Source of the DNA: Phycisphaerales bacterium
GTDB lineage: Bacteria > Planctomycetota > Phycisphaerae > Phycisphaerales > SM1A02
Assembly: GCA_030748575.1 (NCBI GenBank)
Contig: JASMLR010000003.1
Span: forward strand, 222,301 to 286,300
Length of the DNA: 64,000 bases
Direction: 5' to 3'
A program made the position numbers and the translations under genes. Under the pieces are notes generated by a model, which saw nothing but the letters and a program-made list of their open reading frames with translations, was not told the origin of the DNA and searched no databases. Below, piece by piece: positions 1 through 8,273 of this stretch; the first letter of the stretch is position 1, and each line of letters starts with the position of its first letter.

Positions 1-1282
1 TCATGTGCCTGCCGGCCGTGACCCGCATCGTCCCGTCGGGGACGCAGGGCCGCCCCTCGTCGTCCTCACTGGCCAGCACGAGCAGGGGAGGCTCCCGATC
101 GAGTTCCATCAGCGTCTTGCCCTCGAGCGGAGCGCCAGCACCGACCCGCACCCGCATGAGGTCCAGCGTGCCCTTGAAAAAGCCTTCGATTCGCTCAAAC
201 TCGTGGCAATGCAGCACGCGATTGATGGCCTGGACGGCAGATCGCCTGGGGTTCCACGTCTGCTCGAGCCCTAACTCACGCATCAGCGGAAGAAACTCAG
301 GATGACGGACGACCGGCATGACAGTCTTTACACCGCATCTGCGGGCGTAGGCGCAGGCGAGCATGTTCTTCTCGTCCGATCGCATGGACACGAAGGCGTC
401 GGCTCGCTCAAGGTGTTCGTCATCAAAGACCTCCGGCTGGGCGGGGTCCGCGTGCAGCACCGTGATGTGGTCCAGTTTCTCACCGATGACTTCGGCACGG
501 TTCAGATCCTGCTCGAAGAGCCGGATGTCGAAGTCGCGGCTTCCGAGAAACCGGCAGAGCCACACGGCCGCGGCAGGGGCGCCATTGATGGCAATGCTCC
601 GCCTGCCGAACGGGTCCTTGGTGAAGAAGCGGCGAGCGGCCGGGAAGGATGCCTGTTCGGCGACGAGCGTGACGATGTCCTCCGGCTCGACCGCCGTGTC
701 GGCCACCGGCAGAAAGGCCTGCCCGTTTCGCGTGATGGCTGCGAGCCTGGCCCCCTTGGGCAGCCCAAGTTTCCGCAGCGGCGTGCCGATGGCCTGCGCC
801 CGTGGAGCCACTTCGATCTGCTGCAGTTCGATGTCGCTGCCCGCAAAGTGTTCGACGGCGATTGCGGCAGGGTTACGCAGTCGGGCGGCCATGGCGGAGG
901 CCATGGCGCGGTCGGGAGAGAACAACTGATCCACCGAGAAGATCGACGCGTAGTCCAGTTCTTCGTCCTGAAGGAACATGCTGTGATCGACACGGGCCAG
1001 AGTTCGGTGCGCGCCGAGGCTGGCCGCGATGTCACAGATCACCAGATTGACCTCATCCACGTCCGTCGTGGCGATGACGGCGTCCGCCGTGGCGGCCCCT
1101 GCCCTCCGGAGTGTGGCGCCCGAACTCGCCGACCCTTCAAGAACGGCAATGTCGAGATGTTCTTCAAGATAGGTAAGCCGGGTATCGTCGATGTCAATGA
1201 CGGTGACGCTGTGCCCCCTGGAGGTGAGCATTTCGGCCGCTGCGGTCCCAATATCGCCCCCTCCGGCCAGAATGATGTCCAT
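1..1282 (-). CDS. trkA: TrkA-type potassium uptake regulatory protein, 3' end cut by window edge
   Basis: Cytosolic NAD(H)-binding regulatory subunit of a Trk/Ktr potassium channel. Reading the minus strand from the ATG at 1282 gives 427 codons without a stop up to the window edge. The N-terminus is MDIILAGGGDIG, a Rossmann glycine motif at residues 7-12, followed by an acidic residue at the end of the second strand (VIDIDD), as expected of a TrkA-N (RCK) domain. A second RCK half begins near SIAINGAPAAAVWLCRFLG, with the glycine motif partly degenerate. A TrkA-C-like segment is visible near RVGAGAPLEGKTLMELD. The family is usually about 450-460 residues, so only the last few tens are missing. 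No TrkH/TrkG channel gene is in view; it may lie beyond the edge. Confidence 0.88.
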   Translation of the reverse strand, partial: MDIILAGGGDIGTAAAEMLTSRGHSVTVIDIDDTRLTYLEEHLDIAVLEGSASSGATLRRAGAATADAVIATTDVDEVNLVICDIAASLGAHRTLARVDHSMFLQDEELDYASIFSVDQLFSPDRAMASAMAARLRNPAAIAVEHFAGSDIELQQIEVAPRAQAIGTPLRKLGLPKGARLAAITRNGQAFLPVADTAVEPEDIVTLVAEQASFPAARRFFTKDPFGRRSIAINGAPAAAVWLCRFLGSRDFDIRLFEQDLNRAEVIGEKLDHITVLHADPAQPEVFDDEHLERADAFVSMRSDEKNMLACAYARRCGVKTVMPVVRHPEFLPLMRELGLEQTWNPRRSAVQAINRVLHCHEFERIEGFFKGTLDLMRVRVGAGAPLEGKTLMELDREPPLLVLASEDDEGRPCVPDGTMRVTAGRHM

Positions 1283-1361
1283 GCGTGTCCTCTCGGCCCG
1301 TCGGCGAAGCGGCAGTGTATCCCCCAACCGTACCCAATCTTATCGTCCGAGAACTCAGCCC

Positions 1362-1390
1362 TTGACGGCATCTGCTGCCGCCTCGATACT
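1362..1390 (+). promoter_or_regulatory. Candidate sigma-70-type promoter for the HU gene
   Basis: TTGACG at 1362-1367 and GATACT at 1385-1390 are separated by exactly 17 bp, in the gap between the divergent trkA and HU-family genes and about 130 bp upstream of the HU start. The -35 matches 5/6 and the -10 matches 4/6 of the E. coli consensus. Consensus promoters are not well defined for this phylum, so this is only a candidate. Confidence 0.3.
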
Positions 1391-1522
1391 GGCATCTGGC
1401 CCGATCGAGCGACCGCCGTGTCGATGGGGCGTTGGATTGGAGTGCTGAGGGCCGTTGGGCCCGCGGACTGCTAGGAAGGTTTGAACACACGCGGACTGGT
1501 GTGTGGGGAAGGACATGGTCAG

Positions 1523-1858
1523 ATGGGTACAGTGACCAAGAAGGACTTGATCGACCGGATCGCATTTGAAACCGGTCACCGTCGAGCAGACGTCAAGGAT
1601 GTGGTTCAGGTCTTTCTGAATAGCGTGATCAACGAACTCGCCGAGGGCAATCGGCTGGAGTTCCGCGACTTCGGCGTGTTCGAGACGCGAGAGCGTGCCG
1701 CCCGTGTGGCCCAGAACCCGCGAACGCTCGAGCGTGTTCCCGTTCCCGCCCGCAACACGGTCAAGTTCAAAGTTGGCCGGCTGATGAAGATGGCGGTCGA
1801 GAACGCTGAAGGTTTGTCCGGCAGTCAGCAGACCGCCGAAGAGACGGTCGACGCCTGA
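1523..1858 (+). CDS. HU/IHF family DNA-binding protein
   Basis: Small nucleoid protein of 111 aa that bends DNA as a dimer. The chosen ATG at 1523 (MGTVTKKDLIDRIAFETGH) follows a GGAAGGA Shine-Dalgarno at 1506-1512 and gives the family-standard N-terminus; 14 in-frame codons upstream lack family similarity. The beta-arm region reads FGVFETRERAARVAQNPRT followed by VPARNTVKFKVGRLMK, the conserved HU/IHF DNA-embracing segment. A short acidic/polar tail of about 19 residues extends beyond the fold. The sequence resembles IHF-alpha-type integration host factor as much as HU, and I cannot assign the subclass. It lies upstream of dnaB in the same direction, which suits a replication/nucleoid neighbourhood. 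Confidence 0.93.
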   Translation: MGTVTKKDLIDRIAFETGHRRADVKDVVQVFLNSVINELAEGNRLEFRDFGVFETRERAARVAQNPRTLERVPVPARNTVKFKVGRLMKMAVENAEGLSGSQQTAEETVDA

Positions 1859-1901
1859 GCGGCTCACATGCCAGAACCCGGCTGGTGACCGGCCGGACAG
1901 G

Positions 1902-1945
1902 CGTGCCGATTTTCAGGATCGGCGCGGCGGACCGCTTGCGGTTTT
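1902..1945 (+). terminator. Two consecutive hairpins downstream of the HU gene
   Basis: About 44 nt after the HU stop, 1902-1910 pairs with 1918-1926 (9 bp with one G-T wobble, 7-nt loop). It is followed at 1931-1942 by ACCG-CTTG-CGGT running into TTTTCC. The second hairpin has a short stem, a CUUG tetraloop and a U-run, resembling a weak intrinsic terminator between HU and dnaB. Folding was judged by eye. Confidence 0.35.
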
Positions 1946-1993
1946 CCGTGGTTTCGAGACGATATGCCCGCATGGGCGTAGTGAGTGGGTGAG

Positions 1994-3478
1994 ATGAGCG
2001 GATCGATGACACGGCAGGCCTCCAGGCGGGACGATCGCCGCGACGACAGGTCGCTGGCCGATCTCTTCAATGCGCTACCGCCCAGTGCCGTCGAGGCGGA
2101 GATGAGTCTGATCGGCTCGGTCATTCTTGAGCCTGAGGTGTGTGGCGACGTGGTGCAGGTCATTCGTTCCGCCGATGACTTCTTCAGACCACCCCACGCG
2201 GAACTCTGGTCCGCCATTCTGCATCTGTACGACACACACCAGTCGGTCGATGTCGTGCAGTTGCAGCAGTTGCTGGAGGATCGCGGGTCGCTGGATCGGG
2301 TCGGGGGGCTCGACTACATCGTTGAACTCGCCGACTCGGTCCCGAGTGCCGCCAATGCCGTGCACTACGCCCGCATTGTTCGCGACAAGTCGATGGTGCG
2401 GCAACTCATTGCCGCCGCCGGCGACATGCTTCGAGAGGCGTACGGCGGCAGCGAGTCATCTGCTGATCTGCTGGATGAAGCCGAACAACGCATCTTCAAG
2501 ATCGCTCAGGAGTCGGAGTCGCGTCAGGCGATTGGGCTCTCGGAGCTCATTCGCGAGGCCATGGAGCGGCTTGAGCAATCCGACGGGCAGCCGTTGACCG
2601 GGGTGGGCTCGGGGTACGCGGAACTCGACGTCCTGACTGGCGGCTTTCAACCTGGCGAGTTGATCATCCTTGCGGCCAGACCGTCGATGGGAAAGACTGC
2701 GTTGGCGCTCAACGTGGCGGAGCACATCGCAAGCCGGGGCGAGGCCGTCGGGGTCTTCAGCCTCGAAATGTCGAGCGGCCAGTTGGTGCAGCGTGTGCTC
2801 GCAAGCCGATCCGGCATCGACGGCGATCGGATGCGGCGGAATGCACTTCGAAGCAACGAGTTCAGAGCACTCTTTTCGGCGTGCGACGAACTTCGTTCGG
2901 CGCCCATGTACATCGACGACACACCGGGATTGACGCTGCTGCAACTGCGGGCCAAAGCCAGGCGGATGAAGCAGAAGCACGGGCTGGTTGCCGTTGTGAT
3001 CGACTACCTGCAACTCATGACCTCCGGGCACCGCACCGAGTCTCGCCAGCAGGAGGTGAGTGAGATCAGCCGGGGCGTGAAGGCGCTGGCTCGTGAACTG
3101 GATGTTCCCGTGTTGTGCCTGAGCCAGCTCAACCGGGCGGCGGAGCAGCGGGAAGGGCACCGCCCGCGTATGAGCGACCTGCGTGAATCCGGATCGATCG
3201 AGCAGGACGCCGACGTCGTCATGATGCTGCACCGCGAGGCCTACTATCACCGCGACGAGGAGTGGCGTGACGACAATCCCGACAAGGTCAACCTCTCCGA
3301 ACTCATCATTGCCAAGCAGCGGAACGGTCCGACCGGCACGGTCAAACTGACGTGGGACTCCAAGTCCACGCGATTCTGTGACTACGTGGATGTCACGCCG
3401 CCCCCTGGCGTCATGACGCCGTCAAGCCCCTACGAGCCGCCTGCAGCCTCGGCTGGCGGTGACGATCTTCCCATCTGA
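1994..3478 (+). CDS. dnaB: Replicative DNA helicase DnaB
   Basis: Hexameric 5'-3' helicase that unwinds DNA at the replication fork. The N-terminal DnaB domain begins at PPSAVEAEMSLIGSVILEPE and is followed by a linker. The RecA-like domain has Walker A RPSMGKTAL, the VFSLEMSSGQL motif, Walker B-type VVIDYLQLM, the LSQLNRAAEQR arginine region and the DLRESGSIEQDAD motif typical of DnaB. Total length is 494 aa (typical 450-500). I chose the ATG at 1994, preceded by GGGTGAG; a GTG at 1985 and an ATG at 2006 are in frame. The C-terminal tail (VTPPPGVMTPSSPYEPP) is low-complexity. The last 49 bp overlap the convergent exchanger gene on the other strand. Confidence 0.97.
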   Translation: MSGSMTRQASRRDDRRDDRSLADLFNALPPSAVEAEMSLIGSVILEPEVCGDVVQVIRSADDFFRPPHAELWSAILHLYDTHQSVDVVQLQQLLEDRGSLDRVGGLDYIVELADSVPSAANAVHYARIVRDKSMVRQLIAAAGDMLREAYGGSESSADLLDEAEQRIFKIAQESESRQAIGLSELIREAMERLEQSDGQPLTGVGSGYAELDVLTGGFQPGELIILAARPSMGKTALALNVAEHIASRGEAVGVFSLEMSSGQLVQRVLASRSGIDGDRMRRNALRSNEFRALFSACDELRSAPMYIDDTPGLTLLQLRAKARRMKQKHGLVAVVIDYLQLMTSGHRTESRQQEVSEISRGVKALARELDVPVLCLSQLNRAAEQREGHRPRMSDLRESGSIEQDADVVMMLHREAYYHRDEEWRDDNPDKVNLSELIIAKQRNGPTGTVKLTWDSKSTRFCDYVDVTPPPGVMTPSSPYEPPAASAGGDDLPI

Positions 3479-4542
3479 GCATCGTCGGTGGCGGGCGTGT
3501 CGTCCTGGCCGATGAAGAGGAAGAACACCATGCAGCCGATCCAGGCTGCAAAGGTGACGCCGCCCCACACCTTCCCGAGGCGCCCGTGCCCGCTCGAGCC
3601 GCCGGTCGCCCGTTTGTCGCGCCATCTCGACAGGTAGATTGGCAAGACCGCGAGCGTGAAGAGGAGCATGGGCCACAGCGATGCCCATCCCACCTCGTGC
3701 GGGAGTGGAACGGGGCGAACCAGCGACGTCACGGCCAGCACGCTCAGAATGTTGAAGATGTTCGAGCCCAGAATCGTCCCCATCACGAGATCGGACTGCC
3801 CGCGACGCGCCGCCATAATCGCGGTGAAGCTCTCGGGGAGACTCGTCGCGATGGCGACCACGGTCAGGCCGATGACGGCTTCGGACAGGCCGGCCGTCCG
3901 GGCAATCTGGACGGCGCCCGTTTCGGCCAGTTTCGCGCCGGCGATCAGCATGAAGATCGACAACAGGAGGAGTCCGGCCATCGAGGCGGTCCCCCGCGTT
4001 GTAGAGCCTGCTTCCGCCGGTTCCTGATCACTTGACCCGCCGCCCGACCATCGGCGGAGGATGGCGACAGCGATGGGGAGGCCCAGCAGCAGGATGAGGC
4101 CGTCCACTCGGGTGAACTCGCCCGTGACCTTGGCGATGACCAGCAGCAGCACTTCGGTCACCACCAAAAGTGGGTAATAGACTCGGAGCACCTGCCGATT
4201 GGCGTGCACGCCATAGCACAGACAGGCGAACCCGAGCACGAGCCCGATATTGGCGATGTTGGAGCCGACCACATTGCCAAACGCCAGTTCGGCGCCAGCA
4301 TCGCTGGAAATGGCGGCGACGACATTCAACGCCAGCTCAGGCGCGCTGGTGCCAAAGGCGATGATGGTCAGGCCGATCGTGAGTTGGGAGACGCCCAGGC
4401 GGTGCGCGATCCACGTCGCGAGATCGACGAGGTAGTGAGCGCTCACGAGCAGCAGGACGAGTCCGCCGAAGAGCATCGCCACCGACACCCAGGGGCTGAG
4501 CGTCCCGGAGGTCCCGGCGGAAGCAATCACAAGTGCGAGCAT
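3430..4542 (-). CDS. Calcium/sodium antiporter (CaxA/YrbG, CaCA superfamily)
   Basis: Inner-membrane cation exchanger of 370 aa, predicted to extrude Ca2+ in exchange for Na+ (possibly K+-dependent). The two diagnostic inverted alpha repeats are visible: GLTIIAFGTSAPELALN near the N-terminus and GLTVVAIATSLPESFTAI in the second half, each followed by a GSNIxNI motif (VVGSNIANIGLVLG; ILGSNIFNILSVLA). About ten hydrophobic segments are separated by a hydrophilic loop around residues 165-185. The ATG at 4542 is chosen because the N-terminal extension upstream is not membrane-like. It is divergent from the sigma-factor gene, the two ATGs lying on opposite strands of the same CATG, and its 3' end overlaps dnaB tail-to-tail. 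Substrate is inferred from family only. Confidence 0.9.
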   Translation of the reverse strand: MLALVIASAGTSGTLSPWVSVAMLFGGLVLLLVSAHYLVDLATWIAHRLGVSQLTIGLTIIAFGTSAPELALNVVAAISSDAGAELAFGNVVGSNIANIGLVLGFACLCYGVHANRQVLRVYYPLLVVTEVLLLVIAKVTGEFTRVDGLILLLGLPIAVAILRRWSGGGSSDQEPAEAGSTTRGTASMAGLLLLSIFMLIAGAKLAETGAVQIARTAGLSEAVIGLTVVAIATSLPESFTAIMAARRGQSDLVMGTILGSNIFNILSVLAVTSLVRPVPLPHEVGWASLWPMLLFTLAVLPIYLSRWRDKRATGGSSGHGRLGKVWGGVTFAAWIGCMVFFLFIGQDDTPATDDAQMGRSSPPAEAAGGS

Positions 4543-5203
4543 GGAGGCGACCGATTGTAGAGTGGTTGGTGCCGGCAGGCCCCGCCGGCACACCCGAATC
4601 TGCCGCTTGAAGGGACTTCCTCTGGACGCGCATGACAGCCAGGATCTGATGGCCCGAGCCGCTGCCGGCGATGACCAGGCGTGGGCATCGCTCGTGGAGC
4701 ACTATGCGCCCCGCGTGCACGCACTGCTTGTGGCCAACTGCCGGGATCACGATCTGGCCGAGGAGATCACACAATCGACCTTCTGCACCATTGCGGCCAA
4801 GGTGCAGACCTACGTGGAACAGGGGAAGTTCGAGCCGTGGCTCTTCAGAATCGCGATGAACCGCCTCAGGGACGAGATGCGTCGCCGCGGCCGGCAGGCC
4901 ACCCCGGTTCCTGCCGAGACGCTCCGGCCCGTAGCAGCCACGGGACGGGAAGATCGGGCCCCCCATGCGCAGGTCGACGCGGAAACCGCTGCAGCCCTCT
5001 GGGACGCTGTCAGAGGCCTCGGAGAGGCCGACCAGCGGGTCCTGCACCTTCGGCACGTGGCCGGGCTGAGCTTCAAGCAGATCGCGGCGCAGGTGGAGCA
5101 GCCCGTTGGGACCGTGCTTGCACGCCACTTTCGGGCCCTGAAACGCCTTCGTGAGGTTCTGGGGGACGAGATTGCCGAGGATTTCGCTCGAAGAGGGCAG
5201 TAG
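4541..5203 (+). CDS. RNA polymerase sigma factor, ECF/sigma-70 family
   Basis: Alternative sigma factor, up to 220 aa. Region 2 is recognisable as DLMARAAAGDDQAWASLVEHY and DLAEEITQSTFCTIAAKV, the core-binding and -10 recognition helices, followed by PWLFRIAMNRLRDEMRRR. Region 4 is DAVRGLGEADQRVLHLRHV then SFKQIAAQVEQPVGTVLAR, a helix-turn-helix for -35 recognition. The start is uncertain: the ATG at 4541 adds about 30 residues with no family similarity, a TTG at 4607 would give a more usual N-terminus, and the ATG at 4649 would cut into region 2. The next two genes encode a one-TM protein and an exported helical protein, so this looks like a sigma / membrane regulator / envelope sensor set, but no classical anti-sigma zinc motif is visible. 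The target regulon is unknown. Confidence 0.85.
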   Translation: MEATDCRVVGAGRPRRHTRICRLKGLPLDAHDSQDLMARAAAGDDQAWASLVEHYAPRVHALLVANCRDHDLAEEITQSTFCTIAAKVQTYVEQGKFEPWLFRIAMNRLRDEMRRRGRQATPVPAETLRPVAATGREDRAPHAQVDAETAAALWDAVRGLGEADQRVLHLRHVAGLSFKQIAAQVEQPVGTVLARHFRALKRLREVLGDEIAEDFARRGQ

Positions 5204-5247
5204 AAACCGCAACAATCGCGGCCACGCCGCGTTGGAGAGTCATACCC

Positions 5248-5808
5248 ATGCACACCCCCGACCCATCATCCTGGAATGCCCCTGACGAGCCTCTGGACGC
5301 CCGATGCGATGCCACGGACGCCGGGCTCGATGCCATGCTCGACCAGACCGCCCCCAGAGACGTTCCCGAGGGGCTTGTTCAGCGGGTTCTGGAGGCCAGC
5401 AGGGCAGATCTCGACGCCGGCCGAGCGACACCGCCGCCCAGGCTGGTCTTCCCAAGCATGGCCAGGTTGGCGGCGGCAGCGTGCGTTGCTGCCGCGGTCC
5501 TGGCGGCCTTCTGGCTTGCTGGCCTGCAGCCGAACCCGCCGGTCGAGGACCGATTGGCGGCGCGTGATCTGCTGCCTGTTCCAGATCCCACGCTTGAGGC
5601 ACCCGCCGGCCCCATGGACCGGTTCAGGGCACTGCAGGCGGTCAACGAACTTGATTGGCAGGGGGCCGTCGATGATCTGGCGCAAGTCGTCTGGGCTGTT
5701 CAGAACGGTGCTGCAAGCCACATGGTGCTGGCACCAGGCAGGACGCCGATGGAAGCGGTGGAGAATGAACTGGACTCCGTGCGCGTAGTCGCGAAGCTTG
5801 AAGGTTGA
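5248..5808 (+). CDS. Single-pass membrane protein, possible anti-sigma factor
   Basis: Protein of 186 aa not recognised as a named family. A hydrophilic N-terminal half (about 75 residues, containing DVPEGLVQRVLEAS, a motif style common in cytoplasmic anti-sigma/ECF-linked proteins) is followed by one transmembrane helix near residues 73-92 (LAAAACVAAAVLAAFWLAGL). A roughly 95-residue extracytoplasmic part follows. GGAGAG at 5234-5239 precedes the ATG by 8 nt. It sits 44 bp downstream of the sigma-factor gene and its stop overlaps the next start. The topology and position suit an anti-sigma regulator, but the zinc-binding HxxxCxxC motif of ZAS proteins is absent, so the role is inferred from context only. 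Confidence 0.72.
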   Translation: MHTPDPSSWNAPDEPLDARCDATDAGLDAMLDQTAPRDVPEGLVQRVLEASRADLDAGRATPPPRLVFPSMARLAAAACVAAAVLAAFWLAGLQPNPPVEDRLAARDLLPVPDPTLEAPAGPMDRFRALQAVNELDWQGAVDDLAQVVWAVQNGAASHMVLAPGRTPMEAVENELDSVRVVAKLEG

Positions 5809-6395
5809 TGACGATGAAAACGATGCGATGTTCTGCTGGAGTCTGGTGGGCGATGCTGGCGATCTGCACCGCGCTGGTCTTGCATGGGGGCAATACGCTG
5901 CTGGCCAGGTCCTCCAATGCGGCGCGGCCCACCGTTGACTCGGGCTCGTTTGTAGACCGCTACCTGGAAGTGGCCGAGGAAATCGACCCGATGCTCGCTG
6001 ACCAGTTGCGGTCGATGTGCCAACTCGACCCGGGACACTTCGGTCGCGTGCTTCGAAGGCTCGGCCCTCGGCTGGGCGAACTGGTGGACATGCGGCAGAC
6101 CGATCCGGCACTCTTCCAGCGGAAGATCCACGAACTTCATCTTGAAGCGGCGATCGAGTCGCTTGCGGCCTCCATTCGGATGGCCCGGGCGCTTGGAGAC
6201 CCGCCGGATCCCGGAACCGACGCCCAACTCCGAGGGTTGGTCGAGGCGCAGTTGGCCGCCACGCTCCGGACTCGGCGTCACCTCCTGGAGCGGATGCGGG
6301 CGGAACTGGCTGATGCCGAGAGCGAGTTGGACCGGGAAGCGGCTGAATTCTCAGCCGAGGTCGGGCAACGCGTGGAGGCGCTTCTGAGTCGCTGA
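5808..6395 (+). CDS. Exported alpha-helical protein, possible periplasmic sensor partner of the sigma factor
   Basis: Protein of 195 aa with an N-terminal signal/anchor segment (AMLAICTALVLHGGNTLLA). The mature part is almost entirely charged and helical, with a coiled-coil-like C-terminus rich in E/R (RTRRHLLERMRAELADAESE). Its general design, an anchored periplasmic helical hairpin of about 150 residues, is reminiscent of Spy/CnrR/ZraP-type sensors, but I see no metal ligand pattern or LTxxQ motif, so I do not assign the family. The ATG at 5808 shares its A with the preceding TGA stop, which indicates translational coupling to the putative anti-sigma gene. Confidence 0.72.
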   Translation: MTMKTMRCSAGVWWAMLAICTALVLHGGNTLLARSSNAARPTVDSGSFVDRYLEVAEEIDPMLADQLRSMCQLDPGHFGRVLRRLGPRLGELVDMRQTDPALFQRKIHELHLEAAIESLAASIRMARALGDPPDPGTDAQLRGLVEAQLAATLRTRRHLLERMRAELADAESELDREAAEFSAEVGQRVEALLSR

Positions 6396-6442
6396 ACCCG
6401 CTTGGCCGTCTCGGGCGTGGTCCCGGCATACCATCGCTTCGC

Positions 6443-7375
6443 ATGTCCGCCCCCAGTCCACACCCTCGCCGCCGCGTGTCCACCTGGATTGCGGGCGGCT
6501 TTCTTGCCATGGTGGCGGCGGCTTCGATCCTGAGCCTGCCGTGGACGCTCGGGGCAGCTGAGGCCCAGGCGCCCGCTCGCTTTGAGGCGACGGCGCCGGC
6601 CGCGGCCCTGGCGCCGCCGAGCTTTGAGCACGCCGGCGCGTGGCTGGGCACCGATCGCCTGGGGCGAAGCGTGATGGCGAGGATGCTTCTGGGAGGCGGG
6701 ATCTCGCTGGTCGTGGGTCTGGCTGCGGCGCTCACGGCCCTGCTGGTGGGGACCTCGTGGGGTCTGGCCGCGGCGCTTGGTGGCGGGCGGATCGACGCGG
6801 TGATGATGCGGATTGTGGATGTGTTGTACGGACTGCCCTCCATCCTGCTGGTCGTGCTGTTTGCCGTCGCCATCGAAGGCCTGCAGACGCGACTCGGGCC
6901 GGCGACCCAGGGTGGATCCAGATTGCTGCTTGATCTTGCAACGCTGTGGATTGCCATCGGCGGTGTGAGTTGGTTGACGCTCTCACGGGTGGTTCGTGGT
7001 CAGGTGTTGAGTTTGCGCAAGCGGGGCTTCATCGAGTCGGCCCGTGTCGTCGGCGTGCCGACGGGCAGGCAGATCAGGCGGTACTACCTGCCGTGGCTTG
7101 CCGGGCCGGTCCTGGCGTGTACGGCGTTGATTGTCCCGATGGCCATGCTCTCCGAGGCGTTTCTGAGCTTCCTGGGAATCGGCGTGCAGGAGCCGCTTCC
7201 CAGTTGGGGCAACATGGCGTCTTCGGCGCTCTCTGAGATCAACCCGGTTCGATCACGATGGTGGCTCCTGCTCTGGCCGTGCGTGCTCATTGCCGGAACT
7301 CTGATGGCGCTCACGGTGCTTGGTGAGTCGCTCCGCCGAAGCCTGGATCCTCGGCAGCGGGTTGGCGCGTCATGA
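6443..7375 (+). CDS. Peptide/nickel-type ABC transporter permease (DppC/OppC family)
   Basis: Inner-membrane permease of 310 aa. After an N-terminal membrane segment (residues 12-35) and a short extracytoplasmic loop, the conserved DppC landmark HAGAWLGTDRLGRSVMARML is present, then membrane segments and the coupling-loop EAA-type region RKRGFIESARVVGVPTGRQI. The C-terminal PSWGNMASSALSEI motif is also characteristic. It overlaps by 4 bp (ATGA) with the following ATPase, so the two are co-translated. A complete Dpp/Opp system needs a second permease (DppB), a binding protein and usually a second ATPase; none of these is in the window. The transported substrate is therefore unknown. Confidence 0.92.
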   Translation: MSAPSPHPRRRVSTWIAGGFLAMVAAASILSLPWTLGAAEAQAPARFEATAPAAALAPPSFEHAGAWLGTDRLGRSVMARMLLGGGISLVVGLAAALTALLVGTSWGLAAALGGGRIDAVMMRIVDVLYGLPSILLVVLFAVAIEGLQTRLGPATQGGSRLLLDLATLWIAIGGVSWLTLSRVVRGQVLSLRKRGFIESARVVGVPTGRQIRRYYLPWLAGPVLACTALIVPMAMLSEAFLSFLGIGVQEPLPSWGNMASSALSEINPVRSRWWLLLWPCVLIAGTLMALTVLGESLRRSLDPRQRVGAS

Positions 7376-8190
7376 CGCTCGCGCTTGAAGTTCGCGGACT
7401 GGTCATTGAAGACACCGCTGGTGCGAAACTGGTGTCGGATGTCTCGCTGGAAGTGGCGAGCGGTTCTGTGACGGCCGTGGTCGGAGAGTCGGGCAGCGGC
7501 AAGACGTTGACGGCCCTGGCCGTGATCGGGCTGCTCCCGCATGAGGTGCGCCGGACGGCCGGTTCAATCCGTGTCGGTGGTGTTGACGTGACTGCATTGC
7601 CCCCCAACGCGCTGCGGGCGATGCGAGGGCGAGATGTGGCGATGATCTTTCAGGAACCGATGACGGCCCTCAATCCCGTCTTAAGGATTGATCGCCAGCT
7701 TCTCGAAGCCCGCCGTCGCAGAGTCAACATTCGCGGTCGGCAGGCCGTGGCCTGGTGTCATGAGGCCCTTGCGCGTGTTGGCATTGCCGAGCCGGACCGC
7801 GTGGCCAGGTGCTGGCCGCACGAACTCAGTGGCGGGATGCGGCAACGGGTGCTGATCGCCATGGGATTGGCGGCCGAGCCACGTCTGGTGCTTGCCGATG
7901 AACCGACCACCGCACTGGACGCGGTCAACCGACGAGAGGTGCTCGACGGGCTTGCCGCCGTCGCGCAGGGCGGCGCGGGCGTGGTGCTCATCACCCATGA
8001 CCTGCCCTCCGCGGGCCGCTGGGCCGATCAGATCATCGTGATGCGGGGCGGCGTGTGCTGTGAGGCGGGGCCGGCGAGGGAGGTGCTCAAGGCGCCCAAG
8101 CACCCGTATACGCGGGGCTTGCTGGACTGTGTGCCCCGGCCGGATCGGCCCGGTCCGCTGCCAGAGATCGCCGCTTCCGAGGCGGTTTGA
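7372..8190 (+). CDS. Peptide/nickel-type ABC transporter ATP-binding protein (DppD/OppD family)
   Basis: Cytoplasmic nucleotide-binding subunit, 272 aa. Walker A is GESGSGKT, the Q-loop is in MIFQEPMTALNPVL, the signature is LSGGM (ELSGGMRQRVLIAM), Walker B is LVLADEPTTALD and the switch histidine is in VLITHDLPSAG. The C-terminal HPYTRGLLDCVPR segment is the oligopeptide-transporter extension seen in DppD/OppD. The enzyme ends soon afterwards and lacks the Cys-rich tail described in Fe-S-containing homologues. It starts at an ATGA overlap with the permease. The typical family length is about 320, so it is slightly short. Confidence 0.93.
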   Translation: MTLALEVRGLVIEDTAGAKLVSDVSLEVASGSVTAVVGESGSGKTLTALAVIGLLPHEVRRTAGSIRVGGVDVTALPPNALRAMRGRDVAMIFQEPMTALNPVLRIDRQLLEARRRRVNIRGRQAVAWCHEALARVGIAEPDRVARCWPHELSGGMRQRVLIAMGLAAEPRLVLADEPTTALDAVNRREVLDGLAAVAQGGAGVVLITHDLPSAGRWADQIIVMRGGVCCEAGPAREVLKAPKHPYTRGLLDCVPRPDRPGPLPEIAASEAV

Positions 8191-8273
8191 GCGGCCCATC
8201 TTCAGAATTCGTCGAACCAGAGAATAGTTTTCGGACGTAGGCCATTGTCGGAGTACCCGCCAGGAGGCCACGC

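Noticed and set aside
302..1474. A plus-strand frame of 390 codons opposite trkA
   Set aside because: The minus strand translates to a clear TrkA with Rossmann motifs running to the window edge.
5266..6957. A 563-codon minus-strand frame across the sigma-linked genes
   Set aside because: It crosses three plausible plus-strand genes that have signal peptides, a TM helix and coupled starts; the minus frame is Arg/Pro/Ser-rich noise.
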